A stretch of DNA of 64,000 nt from Flavobacterium sp. (GCA_027484725.1 JAIXSK010000016.1:1-64000); one strand, 5' to 3'. Shown: positions 39,088-50,570, counted from the stretch's first letter. Translations and numbers: made by a program. The notes: generated by a model not told the origin, from the sequence alone.

Positions 39088-40146
39088 ATGAACAAAAATT
39101 ATTATGCCGTTATTATGGCTGGCGGAGTTGGCTCAAGGTTTTGGCCGGTGAGCACCACTGATTTTCCGAAACAATTTCACGATATGCTCGGAGCTGGGCA
39201 AACCTTGATTCAAAAGACTTTTAGCCGTTTGTCAAAACTCATTCCGGCCGAAAATATTTTGGTGCTTACCAATGAAAAATACAGTTCGATTGTTTTAGAT
39301 CAGTTGCCGCAAATCAATCCGAGTCAGGTATTGACCGAACCGGCCATGCGCAATACGGCTCCGTGTATTTTATACGCTTCACTCAAAATAAAAAAGCAAA
39401 ATCCAGATGCATTGATGATTGTTGCCCCGAGTGATCACTGGATTGAAGACGAAGCGGCTTTTACAACCAATGTGCAACAGTGTTTTGATTTTTGTAGCCA
39501 GCACAATGCACTCATGACTTTGGGCATTCAGCCCACTTTTCCGAATACCGGTTTTGGTTATATCGAATTTGATAAAGCCGATGCAAATGCAGTGAAAAAA
39601 GTCCATCAGTTCAGAGAAAAACCGGATTATGAAACGGCCAAATCTTTTTTAGAGCAAGGGAATTTCTTGTGGAATGGGGGTATTTTTATTTGGAGCGTCG
39701 CCTCGGTTACGCAGGCATTTGAACAATATCAACCAGCCATGAATAGCTTGTTTATGCAAGGTTGGGCGCAATTTAATACAGGTTCAGAAAAGGATTTTAT
39801 CGATCAGCATTATGCACTGGCCGAAAACATCTCAATTGATTATGCGCTCATGGAAAATGCCCAAAATGTCTATGTGCTTCCGGCTACTTTTGACTGGAAC
39901 GACCTCGGAACTTGGGGTTCATTGCATGAAAAACTGGACAAGGACGAAAACAACAACGCCGTGGTCAACGCTACGGTGATGATCAACAACGCTTCGAGTA
40001 ATATCATCAGCACGTCAAAAGATAAATTGGTGATTATTGACGGATTGGAAGATTTTATCATTGTTGATAAAGACAACGTTCTGCTGATTTATCCAAAAAG
40101 CAAAGAGCAAGAAATCAAGGGAATTGTGGGTCAGTTGCCCAAGTAA
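39088..40146 (+). CDS. Mannose-1-phosphate guanylyltransferase
   Basis: AVIMAGGVGSRFWPVSTTDFPKQF; LVLTNEKYSSIV; APSDHWI; FREKPDYETAKSFLEQGNFLWNGGIFIW. Confidence 0.94.
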   Translation: MNKNYYAVIMAGGVGSRFWPVSTTDFPKQFHDMLGAGQTLIQKTFSRLSKLIPAENILVLTNEKYSSIVLDQLPQINPSQVLTEPAMRNTAPCILYASLKIKKQNPDALMIVAPSDHWIEDEAAFTTNVQQCFDFCSQHNALMTLGIQPTFPNTGFGYIEFDKADANAVKKVHQFREKPDYETAKSFLEQGNFLWNGGIFIWSVASVTQAFEQYQPAMNSLFMQGWAQFNTGSEKDFIDQHYALAENISIDYALMENAQNVYVLPATFDWNDLGTWGSLHEKLDKDENNNAVVNATVMINNASSNIISTSKDKLVIIDGLEDFIIVDKDNVLLIYPKSKEQEIKGIVGQLPK

Positions 40147-40153
40147 ACATGGG

Positions 40154-40921
40154 TCATAAACCTTCTTTGAGCTGAACCTCGCGCACTTTTTTAAATAAGT
40201 TTGACGAATACACAAAATCAACCAAGGCTTGCGAATCAGTTTTGTATATGTCATGTCGCGTTCCCTGCCAAGCTTTGAGACCGTTTTTCAGAAACACAAT
40301 GTTCTCGCCAATTTCCATCACCGAGTTCATATCGTGTGAGTTAATCACGGTGGTGATGTTGTATTCTTCGGTGATTTCTTTGATCAAATTGTCAATCAAA
40401 ATCGAGGTATTCGGATCCAGCCCAGAGTTGGGTTCGTCGCAAAACAAATACTTCGGATTGTTTACAATTGCCCGCGCAATGGCCACACGTTTTTGCATTC
40501 CGCCCGAAATTTCCGAAGGTAATTTATGATGTGCGTCAATTAAATTCACACGTTTGAGCACAAAATCCACGCGGTCATTGATTTCAGATTTTGAATTATT
40601 GGTAAACATCTGCAGCGGAAAACCCACATTTTCGGCCACAGTCAATGAATCAAACAACGCGCTGCCTTGAAATACCATCCCGATTTCGGTGCGCAATTCC
40701 ATTTTTTCATCGCGCGAAAGCTCAGAATAAATGCGTCCGTCAAATGAAATGGTTCCGGCGTCAGGCGTGTGAATCCCCAACAATGATTTGAGCAAAACCG
40801 TTTTTCCAGAACCACTCTGGCCAATAATCATATTGGTTTTTCCGGTTTCAAAAACAGTAGAAATTCCTTTGAGCACTTTAGAATCTCCGAACGATTTTTC
40901 GACATCTTTTACTTCGATCAT
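40154..40921 (-). CDS. ABC transporter ATP-binding protein (MlaF-like)
   Basis: GQSGSGKTVLLKSLLG; SGGMQKRVAIARAI; DEPNSGLDP; paired with MlaE-like permease. Confidence 0.92.
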   Translation of the reverse strand: MIEVKDVEKSFGDSKVLKGISTVFETGKTNMIIGQSGSGKTVLLKSLLGIHTPDAGTISFDGRIYSELSRDEKMELRTEIGMVFQGSALFDSLTVAENVGFPLQMFTNNSKSEINDRVDFVLKRVNLIDAHHKLPSEISGGMQKRVAIARAIVNNPKYLFCDEPNSGLDPNTSILIDNLIKEITEEYNITTVINSHDMNSVMEIGENIVFLKNGLKAWQGTRHDIYKTDSQALVDFVYSSNLFKKVREVQLKEGL

Positions 40922-41676
40922 CAGGCGAGTAATAATTGGGTTAATATGTAGTTCATCAAAATAATGGATACCGAAGTCCAAACAAATGATACCGTACTGG
41001 CTTTGCCCACTTCAAGCGCACCGCCTTTCATGTAATAGCCGTGAAACGATGGAATGGTTGCCAAAAGCAAAGCAAAAACCACCGTTTTAATAAAAGCATA
41101 TGCAATGTGAAACGGAATAAACTCTTGCTGCAAACCGCCAATAAACTGCGAACTCGAAGCAAAACCGCCATAAACGGCTGCCATCCATCCGCCTAAAATA
41201 CCCAGAAACATACTGATTCCAATCAAAAAAGGGTAGAGCAGTAGGGCAATAAGTTTCGGAAAAACCAAATAATTCAGCGAGTTGATGCCCATGACTTCAA
41301 GCGCGTCAATTTGTTCGGTTACCCGCATGGTGCCAATACTTGAGGTAATAAACGAGCCCATTTTTCCGGCCATAATGATCGAGATAAAGGTCGGGGCAAA
41401 TTCTAAAATCACCGATTGTCGCGTTGCAAAACCAATCAAATACTTCGGAATCAGCGGATTGGTCAAATTAAGCGCCGTTTGAATCGATACAACGCCCCCC
41501 ACAAAAAATGAGATAAACGCCACAATACCAAGCGAGCCAATGATCAAATCGTCAATTTCTTTAAAGATCAAATTACGCATCACGGGCCATTTGGTAGGCT
41601 TGTTAAAAATGTCTTTGAGCATCAAAAAATACCGGCCAATCTGCGACAAATAACGTACGAGCATCATAGTTTTCAA
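40921..41676 (-). CDS. ABC transporter permease (MlaE family)
   Basis: FFVGGVVSIQTALN...SVILEFAPTFISIIMAGKMGSFITSSIGTMRVTEQIDALEVMGINSLNYLVFPKL. Confidence 0.93.
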   Translation of the reverse strand: MKTMMLVRYLSQIGRYFLMLKDIFNKPTKWPVMRNLIFKEIDDLIIGSLGIVAFISFFVGGVVSIQTALNLTNPLIPKYLIGFATRQSVILEFAPTFISIIMAGKMGSFITSSIGTMRVTEQIDALEVMGINSLNYLVFPKLIALLLYPFLIGISMFLGILGGWMAAVYGGFASSSQFIGGLQQEFIPFHIAYAFIKTVVFALLLATIPSFHGYYMKGGALEVGKASTVSFVWTSVSIILMNYILTQLLLA

Positions 41677-41734
41677 ATATGCGCTAAAGTAGGAAGAAGT
41701 TGTCAGTTCTCAGTTATCGGTTTTGAGTTTTTTT

Positions 41735-41813
41735 AGGGCGTGCCCCTGCGGGTCGGGCTATGCGCTTCAATCTTTTGTTGCACAAAAGGATTTTCGCTGC
41801 TATCCCTCACGCG
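41735..41813 (-). repeat. Dispersed intergenic repeat family 1, divergent copy c
   Basis: agggcgtgcccctgcgggtcgggctatgcgcttcaatc...ttttcgctgctatccctcacgcg. Confidence 0.5.
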
Positions 41814-41861
41814 ACTCACAACTACAAATAAAGCATTTGTCAAAAATGAAAGTTTAAAGAT

Positions 41862-41947
41862 ACCTCAAGTCCACTGGACTTCCTCCTTTTAATTTCTACC
41901 CGGGGCACAGCCGAACTGAGCGAAGCTAAATCTCACGCGCGCAATTG
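41862..41947 (-). repeat. Dispersed intergenic repeat family 2, copy a, with 15-nt palindromic core aagtccactggactt
   Basis: Minus strand ...gaaattaaaaggaggAAGTCCAGTGGACTTgaggta; shares the frame aattaaaaggagg/..aggta with 59378-59411. Confidence 0.65.
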
Positions 41948-41981
41948 TAATTGCAACATTTGTCTATATTTTAGTAAAAGC

Positions 41982-42845
41982 TCACGCAGCTTTTTTCCCG
42001 GTGAGTTTTTCTTTGATTTTGCGCCAACGGTATTCCCTGATAAATTTAGATTGTTGAGGCGTTACCAGCATCGGTTTTCTTTTAGATTTAGCTTGGTAAA
42101 ATCCAATGAGATAGTCTAGCAAAAGCAAAGGTTTTTTCTTGCGTAAAGCCAATTTTACCGAGGCAATCAGCGTAATCATAAAACCATAACCCAGCGTGTA
42201 AAAAGCGGCGCCTTGTTTGAGCCCAGCGGCTCGGTTATAATTGGCTCCGGTAGGCTTGAGGTGTTTTACTTGAAGCGATTCATCGGTCAAAATTTCCCAA
42301 TGGTAATAGCGTGCGAGCAATTCATCGGCGGTATCCCAACCCATGGCTGGTCTGAGTCCGCCCATTTGTTCAAAACACTCTTTTCGGTAGGCTTTAAACG
42401 CACCGCGGATGTGGTCTTTATCGGTTAAGTTTTCTAAAACCCATTTCCCGTTTTTCTCAATATAGGCAAATCCGCCCACCATGCCCACTTTTGGGTTTTG
42501 TGCAAAATGTTTGGCAACGGTTTCAAAGTAATTCTGAGGCAAAATCAAATCGGCATCGAGCTTTACGATAAAATCATAGGCATCATCTACAGCTGACAAA
42601 CCTTTTTCAAAGGCGCGAATGACTTTGCTTCCGGGTTGATGAACAGCATCAGATAAGTTGTTGAGTAAAATAATGTTCGGGTTTTTTTCTGCAATGCTTC
42701 GGACTATTTTTTCAGTTGCATCGGTTGAGTGGTCATTCACCACCACTATTTTTTTGGGCTGAAGCGTTTGCGCCAAAACTGAGTCAAGCATTAACTTTAT
42801 GAATTTGGCTTCATTGTGCGCCGGAATAATCAGGTAATATTGCAT
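41982..42845 (-). CDS. Glycosyltransferase family 2
   Basis: IIPAHNEAKFIKLMLDSVLAQTLQPKKIVVVNDHSTDAT; DFIVKLDADLILP. Confidence 0.92.
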   Translation of the reverse strand: MQYYLIIPAHNEAKFIKLMLDSVLAQTLQPKKIVVVNDHSTDATEKIVRSIAEKNPNIILLNNLSDAVHQPGSKVIRAFEKGLSAVDDAYDFIVKLDADLILPQNYFETVAKHFAQNPKVGMVGGFAYIEKNGKWVLENLTDKDHIRGAFKAYRKECFEQMGGLRPAMGWDTADELLARYYHWEILTDESLQVKHLKPTGANYNRAAGLKQGAAFYTLGYGFMITLIASVKLALRKKKPLLLLDYLIGFYQAKSKRKPMLVTPQQSKFIREYRWRKIKEKLTGKKAA

Positions 42846-42927
42846 TCGGTGATGGGTTTAGCGCCATAAAAATAAAAAAAAAGGGATTCCTTTTCAGAAA
42901 TCCCTTGTTAGATTAAGGTTATGAATC

Positions 42928-43563
42928 TTAGTTTGTTTCAGCAACGGTTGATTTTTTCTTCACAAAAGCCTCAATGTTGTCATACACTACCGGAATAACT
43001 TCTTTTCCGGTCTTGTCAATGAACCCGAGTTTTTCTTTGCGGTCTTTAACCAAAGCCCAGTTTTTGCGTACATTGTCAAACTTGTCTATCTGTACATACT
43101 TTACTGGAACAATGATGTTTCCTTCTTTATCGATAAATCCTTTGAGTCCTTCTGATTCAACCAGCATCCAATCTTTGGCATATTCGCCAAAACCGCTGAT
43201 TTTGTCATAAATGGGCGGAACGATTTCTTTTCCTAAATCGTCAATAAATCCAAATTTACCTTCTTTTTGAACCATGGCCCAGCCTTCGTTAAGCGTGCCA
43301 TAAGCATTGATTACTTCATATTTTGGTTCGACAATAATTTTACCTTTTTTATCGATAAAACCGTACAAGTTATTCAGTCCAACTTTTGACCAATTCAGGT
43401 GCACTTTGTCAAACTCATCTACCGAGCTGTACTTGGTAGGAATGATCTCTACGCCGTTTTCATTGATCACGCCATATTTATCATCCGAGCTGACAATAAA
43501 TAATTTTTGACCAAAACTAACGGAACATAAAGCCAAAGCCGCGTAGGTGTAGATTGCTTTCAT
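42928..43563 (-). CDS. WG repeat-containing secreted protein (paralog A)
   Basis: Repeats of YGFIDKKGKIIVEPKYE / FGFIDDLGKEIVPPIYD with signal peptide. Confidence 0.9.
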   Translation of the reverse strand: MKAIYTYAALALCSVSFGQKLFIVSSDDKYGVINENGVEIIPTKYSSVDEFDKVHLNWSKVGLNNLYGFIDKKGKIIVEPKYEVINAYGTLNEGWAMVQKEGKFGFIDDLGKEIVPPIYDKISGFGEYAKDWMLVESEGLKGFIDKEGNIIVPVKYVQIDKFDNVRKNWALVKDRKEKLGFIDKTGKEVIPVVYDNIEAFVKKKSTVAETN

Positions 43564-43706
43564 AAAATCTAAATTTCGTTAATTTTTGAATTATTATTAC
43601 GAGTCAATATTAAGTTAAAAAACCGATAAAACGCAAAAATAATCGATGAAATACATAAAATATAAAAATAATGCTATATAAATCTTACAAAAAAAGTCCG
43701 ATATCT

Positions 43707-44231
43707 CTATCGAACTTTTTCAGCATACACCATATAATATCTAGGAGTGAAGTATCTTAGTAATGGCCTGATTCCTATTTTTTTCACCGGATGCGTCCAT
43801 TTTTTTCTGTCGATAATTTTCCAACCTGTTTTTTCAAGCAACCAATCTAGCTGCCAATCTTCAAATTCGTGGTAATGTCTGTCCCAAGGATCTGTTTTGC
43901 TTTTGTAGGCCGAAGAAAACCAGAGTCTGAGCGGAACTGAAATCAATATTTTATCCGCTTTAATTTCTTTTAAAATAGTATATGGGTTGAGCAAGTGTTC
44001 AAATATTTCAAAAGCAGTAACCACAGGAGCTTCTGAATTTTTAAGTGTATGCTGATTTTCATCCAAATCTTCACCGATTGTATTTTGAACTGAATAACCA
44101 TTGGTTTTCATGATTTCTGAAAACGGATTTTCTACACCCAAATCTAAAATAGATTCAGAAGTTTGTATGTGTTTTTTGAGAAATTCCAGCGTAATGCCGA
44201 AACGTTTGGCCGGATAACTGTGCTCGTACAT
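43707..44231 (-). CDS. Class I SAM-dependent methyltransferase-like protein
   Basis: SILDLGVENPFSEIMKTNGYSV...VVTAFEIFEHLLNPYTILKEIKADKILISVPLRLW. Confidence 0.75.
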   Translation of the reverse strand: MYEHSYPAKRFGITLEFLKKHIQTSESILDLGVENPFSEIMKTNGYSVQNTIGEDLDENQHTLKNSEAPVVTAFEIFEHLLNPYTILKEIKADKILISVPLRLWFSSAYKSKTDPWDRHYHEFEDWQLDWLLEKTGWKIIDRKKWTHPVKKIGIRPLLRYFTPRYYMVYAEKVR

Positions 44232-44331
44232 AGTTGAGATTTAGTTTTGCAAATATAGAGCATGACCAAAATAAAAGCATAAAAAAAGGAGCCTTTTTGG
44301 GGCTCCTCAATTACTAATTCAAAACTTAAGG

Positions 44332-44967
44332 TTATTCAGCGTTGGCAAGCGCTGTAGGTTTTTTTACGAAAGCTTCAATGTTGTCATACACCACCGGAAT
44401 CACTTCTTTTCCGGTTCTGTCTATGAATCCAAGCTTATCTTTGCTGTCTTTAACCAAAGACCAGTTTTTTCTGATATTGTCAAATTTCTCAATTTGAACA
44501 TATTTAATCGGAACAATTACGTTTCCATCTTTATCTACAAATCCTTTCAGACCGTTGGCTTCAACCAACATCCAGTCTTTTACATAGTCGCCAAAAGCAC
44601 CGACTTTGTCATAAACTGTCGGAACAATTTCTTTACCGGCATTGTCAATAAAACCGAATTTTCCGTCTTTTTTCACCAATGCCCAACCTTCGTGATAAAT
44701 GTTGTACGCACTGATTTCTTCATATTTTGGTTCAATGATGATTTTACCTGATTTATCGATAAAACCATACAGATTATTCAATCCAACTTTAGACCAATTC
44801 GGATGAATTTTGTCAAACTCTTCTACAGAAGAATATTTAGCCGGAATAATTTCAACACCGTTTTCATTGACAACGCCAAATTTGTTGTCTGAATTAACGA
44901 TGAATAGTTGCTGGCCAAATGAAATTGAGCAAAAGGCCAAAGCAGCGTAGGTGTAAAATGCTTTCAT
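44332..44967 (-). CDS. WG repeat-containing secreted protein (paralog B)
   Basis: Highly similar to the 42928-43563 product over its length, same size (211 aa). Confidence 0.9.
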   Translation of the reverse strand: MKAFYTYAALAFCSISFGQQLFIVNSDNKFGVVNENGVEIIPAKYSSVEEFDKIHPNWSKVGLNNLYGFIDKSGKIIIEPKYEEISAYNIYHEGWALVKKDGKFGFIDNAGKEIVPTVYDKVGAFGDYVKDWMLVEANGLKGFVDKDGNVIVPIKYVQIEKFDNIRKNWSLVKDSKDKLGFIDRTGKEVIPVVYDNIEAFVKKPTALANAE

Positions 44968-45146
44968 AAATTTAGGGTTTAATTAATTATTTAATCTGTT
45001 TTAACAACGGGACAATATTACCATCGTTTTCCGATTAAAAACAAAAAAAATCGATGAAATGCATTAAATTTAATTTTTAAAAGGTAAAAATCTTACAAAA
45101 TTATTTGCTTCCACTTGTTTTTCGCTAGAATTAAATTAGGTTAATA

Positions 45147-46205
45147 TCAATAACGATAAACAAAAGCATTGATGTTCATGCCTGCGCCCACCGATGCAAA
45201 TATCAATACATCGTCTTTGTTCAACTCATGACCTTCAATTTGGCCTTTTTGCAATAAATCAAATAGAGTTGGAACCGTTGCTACACTTGAATTCCCGAGC
45301 TTGTGAATACTCATCGGCATGATGTCTTTGGGCGGAAGTTGCCCATATAACTTATAAAATCTATGAATAATGGCTTCATCCATTTTCTCATTGGCTTGAT
45401 GAATGAGTACTTTTTTAACTTGGCTAATTTCAATTCCACTCTTATCCAAACAAGCTTTCATGGCTAATGGAACCTGATTCAATGCAAATTCATAGATTTT
45501 TCGTCCGTGCATTTTAATGTAGCGAACATCCGGATCTAAACGGGCATCAAATGAGTTTCCAAAGTATAAATAATACGCTTCGTCATAGGTAAAAGTAGCG
45601 CTTTGGTGCGACAAAAGACCTGATTTGTCATGACTTGATTCAACTACTGAGGCACCGGCGCCATCGGCATAAATCATACTGTCACGATCGTGCACATCAA
45701 CCACACGTGACAAGGTTTCGGCGCCAATCACCAAACAGCGCTGGGCCATTCCAGACTTTATAAAAGCATTGGCTTGCAGGATACCTTCAATCCAACCAGG
45801 GCAGCCAAACAATAAGTCATAGGCTACACAATTCGGGTTTTTAATTTTGAGTTTAAACTTAACGCGTGTGGCCAAACTCGGAAGCATGTCTGATTGAATC
45901 GCTCCTGGTTTTACATCGCCAAAATTGTGTGCAAAAATAATGTAATCTATAGTTTCCGGGTCAATGCCTGATTGTTCAATGGCCTTTTGAGCAGCCATAA
46001 AGCCCATGTCGGAGGTGTTGTATTGACTTTCGGCATATCGGCGTTCTTCAATACCGGTGATGGCTTTGAATTTTTCAATAATGACTTCGTTTGGATCAGT
46101 AATTTCTTGGCCTTCTTCAGTCAAAAAAACATGTTGGTTGAAGTCTGAATTTTTGACTTGTATTGAGGGTATATAGCTGCCAGAGCCGATTATTTTAATA
46201 TTCAT
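45147..46205 (-). CDS. 3-oxoacyl-ACP synthase III family protein
   Basis: YNTSDMGFMAAQKAIEQSGIDPETIDYIIFAHN; FGCPGWIEGILQANAFIKSG; LIHQANEKMDE; GNSSVATVPTLFDLL. Confidence 0.88.
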   Translation of the reverse strand: MNIKIIGSGSYIPSIQVKNSDFNQHVFLTEEGQEITDPNEVIIEKFKAITGIEERRYAESQYNTSDMGFMAAQKAIEQSGIDPETIDYIIFAHNFGDVKPGAIQSDMLPSLATRVKFKLKIKNPNCVAYDLLFGCPGWIEGILQANAFIKSGMAQRCLVIGAETLSRVVDVHDRDSMIYADGAGASVVESSHDKSGLLSHQSATFTYDEAYYLYFGNSFDARLDPDVRYIKMHGRKIYEFALNQVPLAMKACLDKSGIEISQVKKVLIHQANEKMDEAIIHRFYKLYGQLPPKDIMPMSIHKLGNSSVATVPTLFDLLQKGQIEGHELNKDDVLIFASVGAGMNINAFVYRY

Positions 46206-46324
46206 GAAAGGGATTTTACAACGAAGTTACCCATAATAAACGGGCTTTTGTTCAAATAAGTTGTTCACCACAACCGATTTGCGAATTCACTAACAGAAAA
46301 CCCCTATTTTTTTGAATATCAGAA

Positions 46325-46705
46325 TTATTGCTGTTTTTGCTGCGCAATCTTAATTTGCATTATCGTAGCAATACTGAGTGCATTGGTTTTGATTTGTTCG
46401 GCTTTTTCGCCGGAAAAAAGCGTATCCACGCTATTGTTGAAGTGCCCGAGCCAAATCTTAAAAAGTTCAGGTGATAGATATGATTTTTCGCTTACGTCCA
46501 AATGAATTTGCGTTAGGTTGTGGGTATAACCACCGGTTCCTAAAACCGCTTGTGACCAAAAAGTCACCAATACAGGTAAGTGTTCTTCAAGTTTGATTTT
46601 GACCACTTCTGTAAAAATATAGCTTATGGATTCATCTGAGAGTAACTTATCATAAAACAAAGTTACCAGTTGCAATAAATCGTCTTGGCTTTGAATGTCT
46701 TTCAT
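46325..46705 (-). CDS. Group III truncated hemoglobin
   Basis: LVTLFYDKLLSDESISYIFTEVVKIKLEEHLPVLVTFWSQAVLGTGGYTHNLTQIHLDV. Start taken at MKDIQSQ. Confidence 0.85.
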   Translation of the reverse strand: MKDIQSQDDLLQLVTLFYDKLLSDESISYIFTEVVKIKLEEHLPVLVTFWSQAVLGTGGYTHNLTQIHLDVSEKSYLSPELFKIWLGHFNNSVDTLFSGEKAEQIKTNALSIATIMQIKIAQQKQQ

Positions 46706-46758
46706 ATTCAAAAGAAATCCCAAACTCTGTGTTGAATTTGGGATTTTATTTTTAAAAT

Positions 46759-49608
46759 TTATGCTTGCATATAAGCTTCTATCGGAGCGCAACTGCAAAT
46801 CAAATTGCGGTCGCCATAAGCATCATCGGCACGGCGAACCGTTGGCCAGAATTTATTTTCAGCAATATATTCCAGCGGGAAAGCCGCTTGTTCACGGGTG
46901 TACGGTAAATTCCAAACATCTGAAGTCAACATGCCCAAAGTATGTGGTGCATTTTTGAGCACGTTGTTCGGATTTTCTGCTGTTGCCGCTTCGATTTCTT
47001 TTCTGATGGATATCATCGCATCACAAAAACGATCAAGTTCCTCTAAGTTTTCACTTTCAGTCGGCTCAATCATCAAAGTTCCGGCTACCGGGAACGATAC
47101 CGTTGGAGCGTGGAATCCGTAATCCATCAAACGTTTGGCAATATCGGTTACTTCGATTCCTTTTTGTTTAAACGGGCGACACTCCAAAATCATTTCGTGT
47201 GCCGCGCGACCCATTTCACCAGAATATAGCGTGTCGTAATGTCCGCTCAGGCGCTCTTTAATATAGTTGGCATTCAAAATGGCCATTTCAGTAGATTTGG
47301 TCAAACCTTCAGCACCCAACATGGAGATGTATCCGTATGAAATCAAACAAACCAAAGCCGAGCCCCACGGAGCTGCAGAAATAGCCGTAATAGGCATGTC
47401 ACCACCGGTTGGAATCACCGGGTTGGTTGGTAAAAACGGAACCAATTGTGGTGCTACACAAATTGGTCCTACACCTGGGCCGCCGCCGCCATGCGGAATT
47501 GCAAAGGTTTTGTGCAAGTTCAAGTGGCAAACATCAGCACCAATAGTTGCCGGATTGGTGAGTCCAACCTGTGCATTCATGTTGGCTCCATCCATGTAGA
47601 CTTGACCGCCGTTTTCATGAATAATTTTAGTTACTTCAATAATCGAAGCTTCGTAAACCCCGTGTGTTGACGGATAAGTCACCATCAAACACGATAAATT
47701 GTCTTTGTGTAAAATGGCCTTTTCGCGCAAATCATCCACATCAATATTTCCGTTTTCAAGGGTTTTGGTTACTACCACTTGCATCCCTGCCATGGCCGCT
47801 GATGCCGGATTGGTCCCGTGCGCAGAGGCTGGAATCAATGCAATGTTTCGGTGGTAATCACCTCTGGAATGATGATACGCCCGAATCACCATCAGCCCGG
47901 CGTATTCGCCTTGCGCTCCGGAATTTGGTTGTAAAGTTGTGCCGGCAAAACCGGTTACTACGTTGAGGTATTTTTCAAGTTGCGACAACATTTCCTGATA
48001 ACCTTGCGCTTGGTTGAGTGGCGCAAAAGGGTGAATGTTGTTCCATTGTGGGTTACTCAGCGGAATCATCTCGGCCGCCGCATTGAGTTTCATCGTACAA
48101 GAACCCAACGAAATCATCGAATGATTCAATGCCAAATCTTTGCGCTCGAGCATTTTGATGTAACGCATCAGGGAAGTTTCAGAGTGGTGTTTGTTAAACA
48201 CTTCATGCTCTAAAAAAGTAGAAGTTCTCTGCAATTGATTCGGAATATATTCTGTAGAACTCAAAGCATTTACAGTTTCGGCTGTTTTCCCAATAGCTTG
48301 AGCGAACACAGAAACGATATCGTTCAAATCATTCAAACTCACGGTTTCATTAAGTGCGATTGAAATGGTTTGCGCGTCTATATAATAAAAGTTGATTTCT
48401 TTGGCTTCGGCCAAGGTGCGAACTTTTTGCGCATCTGCTTTTACCACCAAAGTGTCAAAATAACTCGTGTTGGTTTGTTCGATACCGATTTTTTTCAGTG
48501 CTTCTGACAAAGTAACCGCTGATGCATGAACTTTATTGGCAATATATCGCAAGCCTTTCGGGCCGTGATAAACCGCGTACATTCCGGCCATGACTGCCAA
48601 TAAAACCTGTGCGGTACAAATATTTGAAGTCGCTTTGTCGCGTTTGATGTGTTGTTCGCGGGTTTGCAAAGCCATGCGCAAAGCTCTATGGCCGTCGGTG
48701 TCTACCGTTACGCCAATAATACGGCCTGGCATGCTGCGTTTGTATTCTTCTTTTGAGGCAAAATAAGCTGCGTGTGGTCCGCCATATCCCAATGGAATTC
48801 CAAAGCGTTGCGTAGTTCCAAAAACTACATCGGCGCCCATTTCACCCGGAGGCGTGAGTTTTACCAAACTTAAAATATCAGCGGCCACGGCTACTTTAAT
48901 TTCAGCGGCTTTTGCTTGCGCAATGAATCCTGAAATATCTTCAACCTGACCAAATTTACCTGGATATTGCAACACTGCTCCGAAAAATTCTGTTGAAAAA
49001 TCAAAACTTTTGTGATCGCCAATGACCAGTTCAATACCCAGTGGCGTTGAGCGTGTTTGTAAAACAGATATTGTTTGCGGCAAAACATCTTCTGAGACAA
49101 AGAATTTGCACACATTATTTTTTTTCTGATCGCGTGAACGAACATCAAACAAAAGCGCCATAGCTTCAGCCGCAGCAGTTGATTCGTCCAACAATGACGC
49201 ATTGGCAATCTCCATTCCGGTGAGTTCAATGACCATGGTTTGATAGTTCAAAATCGCTTCTAATCTACCTTGTGCAATCTCAGCTTGATAAGGCGTGTAA
49301 GCAGTATACCAACCCGGATTTTCTAATATGTTGCGTTGAATTACCGCCGGAACAATGGCTTGATGATAACCCAAACCAATGTAGGAACGAAACATTTTAT
49401 TCTTGTTGCCGAGTTGTTGAATGTGTAAAGCAAACTCGTATTCGGTCATCGCAGGCGGCAAATTGAGCGGCGCTTTGAGACGAATGTCATCGGGAAGCGT
49501 TTCATAAATCAGTTGTTCTAATGAATCAACTCCGATGGTTTTAAACATATGGGCTAAATCTTGCTCGCCCGGTCCAATGTGTCTTAATGCAAAAGCGTCC
49601 GTTTTCAT
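46759..49608 (-). CDS. gcvP: Glycine dehydrogenase (aminomethyl-transferring), P-protein
   Basis: [53 protein letters not shown]. Confidence 0.96.
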   Translation of the reverse strand: MKTDAFALRHIGPGEQDLAHMFKTIGVDSLEQLIYETLPDDIRLKAPLNLPPAMTEYEFALHIQQLGNKNKMFRSYIGLGYHQAIVPAVIQRNILENPGWYTAYTPYQAEIAQGRLEAILNYQTMVIELTGMEIANASLLDESTAAAEAMALLFDVRSRDQKKNNVCKFFVSEDVLPQTISVLQTRSTPLGIELVIGDHKSFDFSTEFFGAVLQYPGKFGQVEDISGFIAQAKAAEIKVAVAADILSLVKLTPPGEMGADVVFGTTQRFGIPLGYGGPHAAYFASKEEYKRSMPGRIIGVTVDTDGHRALRMALQTREQHIKRDKATSNICTAQVLLAVMAGMYAVYHGPKGLRYIANKVHASAVTLSEALKKIGIEQTNTSYFDTLVVKADAQKVRTLAEAKEINFYYIDAQTISIALNETVSLNDLNDIVSVFAQAIGKTAETVNALSSTEYIPNQLQRTSTFLEHEVFNKHHSETSLMRYIKMLERKDLALNHSMISLGSCTMKLNAAAEMIPLSNPQWNNIHPFAPLNQAQGYQEMLSQLEKYLNVVTGFAGTTLQPNSGAQGEYAGLMVIRAYHHSRGDYHRNIALIPASAHGTNPASAAMAGMQVVVTKTLENGNIDVDDLREKAILHKDNLSCLMVTYPSTHGVYEASIIEVTKIIHENGGQVYMDGANMNAQVGLTNPATIGADVCHLNLHKTFAIPHGGGGPGVGPICVAPQLVPFLPTNPVIPTGGDMPITAISAAPWGSALVCLISYGYISMLGAEGLTKSTEMAILNANYIKERLSGHYDTLYSGEMGRAAHEMILECRPFKQKGIEVTDIAKRLMDYGFHAPTVSFPVAGTLMIEPTESENLEELDRFCDAMISIRKEIEAATAENPNNVLKNAPHTLGMLTSDVWNLPYTREQAAFPLEYIAENKFWPTVRRADDAYGDRNLICSCAPIEAYMQA

Positions 49609-49751
49609 AAGGTATTAATAGGGTAGAAGTTTAAAATTTTGATGCACAAATTTATGGATTAATCTCAAAAATACAGGCCAATTAACGGTTCATTTGTATT
49701 AATTTGTTAACCAAAATCAAGTCTTATTAACAGCTTTGCTATTTTTGTTCG

Positions 49752-50570
49752 ATGCAAGTATTTCGCCGACTTTTTGATTTTTACCTAACCGCCAGTTTTC
49801 ATGTGGCGCTTTCGTGTTGGTCATTGGTTCGGCTCACCCAATGCTGGTTTCATTTACCCGATGATAAAGCCGTTTCGGGTTTTGCTTTTTTCGGAACCAT
49901 CGTTGGGTATAATTTTGTCAAATATGACGCGCTCGTTCGAACACAAAAATATCCGGCCAAAACAAAGTACCAACTCATCGCAGGGCTCAGTTTGTTTGCG
50001 TTTTTTGGTGCGCTGTATTGTTTCTCAAAGTTTCAAACACGCACCCAAATCGCTTCCGTAGCCGTTCTATTGTTGACCGTTTTATACACCCTGCCCTTTT
50101 TTCCGAACCGAAAAAATGCCCGCAATTGGGCCGGAATCAAAATCTACATCGTCACTTTGTGTTGGCTCGGAGTTACCCTTTTTTTACCGGTCATCAATGC
50201 CCAAATGCCCATCAAAACTGATTTTTACTTTTTTGCCGTGCAACGTACCTTGCTGATATTTTCATTGGTTTTGATTTTTGAAATTGTTGATCTCAAAACC
50301 GACGATCCGCATCTGCAAACCGTTCCGCAGCAAATTGGCGTTCGTGCCACCCAAAAGTTAGGTTTGTGGCTCATGGTATTTTTTGTTTTGGCAGAGCTTT
50401 TTGCGCCCCATCCGTTCGGGACAATTACTCTGATCAAAATCGGATTGGCTGTGACCACTTCAGCGATGCTTTTGCTGGCCAACCCCAACCGATCTCATTA
50501 TTTTTCATGGTTTTGGGCCGAGAGTATTCCGGTGGTTTGGTGGGCCGCGGTTTGGTTTTTATCGCGTTAG
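49752..50570 (+). CDS. Multi-pass membrane protein, possibly UbiA-prenyltransferase-like
   Basis: Several TM helices, 272 aa; no decisive motif. Confidence 0.5.
   Translation: MQVFRRLFDFYLTASFHVALSCWSLVRLTQCWFHLPDDKAVSGFAFFGTIVGYNFVKYDALVRTQKYPAKTKYQLIAGLSLFAFFGALYCFSKFQTRTQIASVAVLLLTVLYTLPFFPNRKNARNWAGIKIYIVTLCWLGVTLFLPVINAQMPIKTDFYFFAVQRTLLIFSLVLIFEIVDLKTDDPHLQTVPQQIGVRATQKLGLWLMVFFVLAELFAPHPFGTITLIKIGLAVTTSAMLLLANPNRSHYFSWFWAESIPVVWWAAVWFLSR

Noticed and set aside
46898-48213. Plus-strand ORFs inside gcvP
   Set aside because: Antisense shadows of a well-supported coding frame with no recognisable domains.
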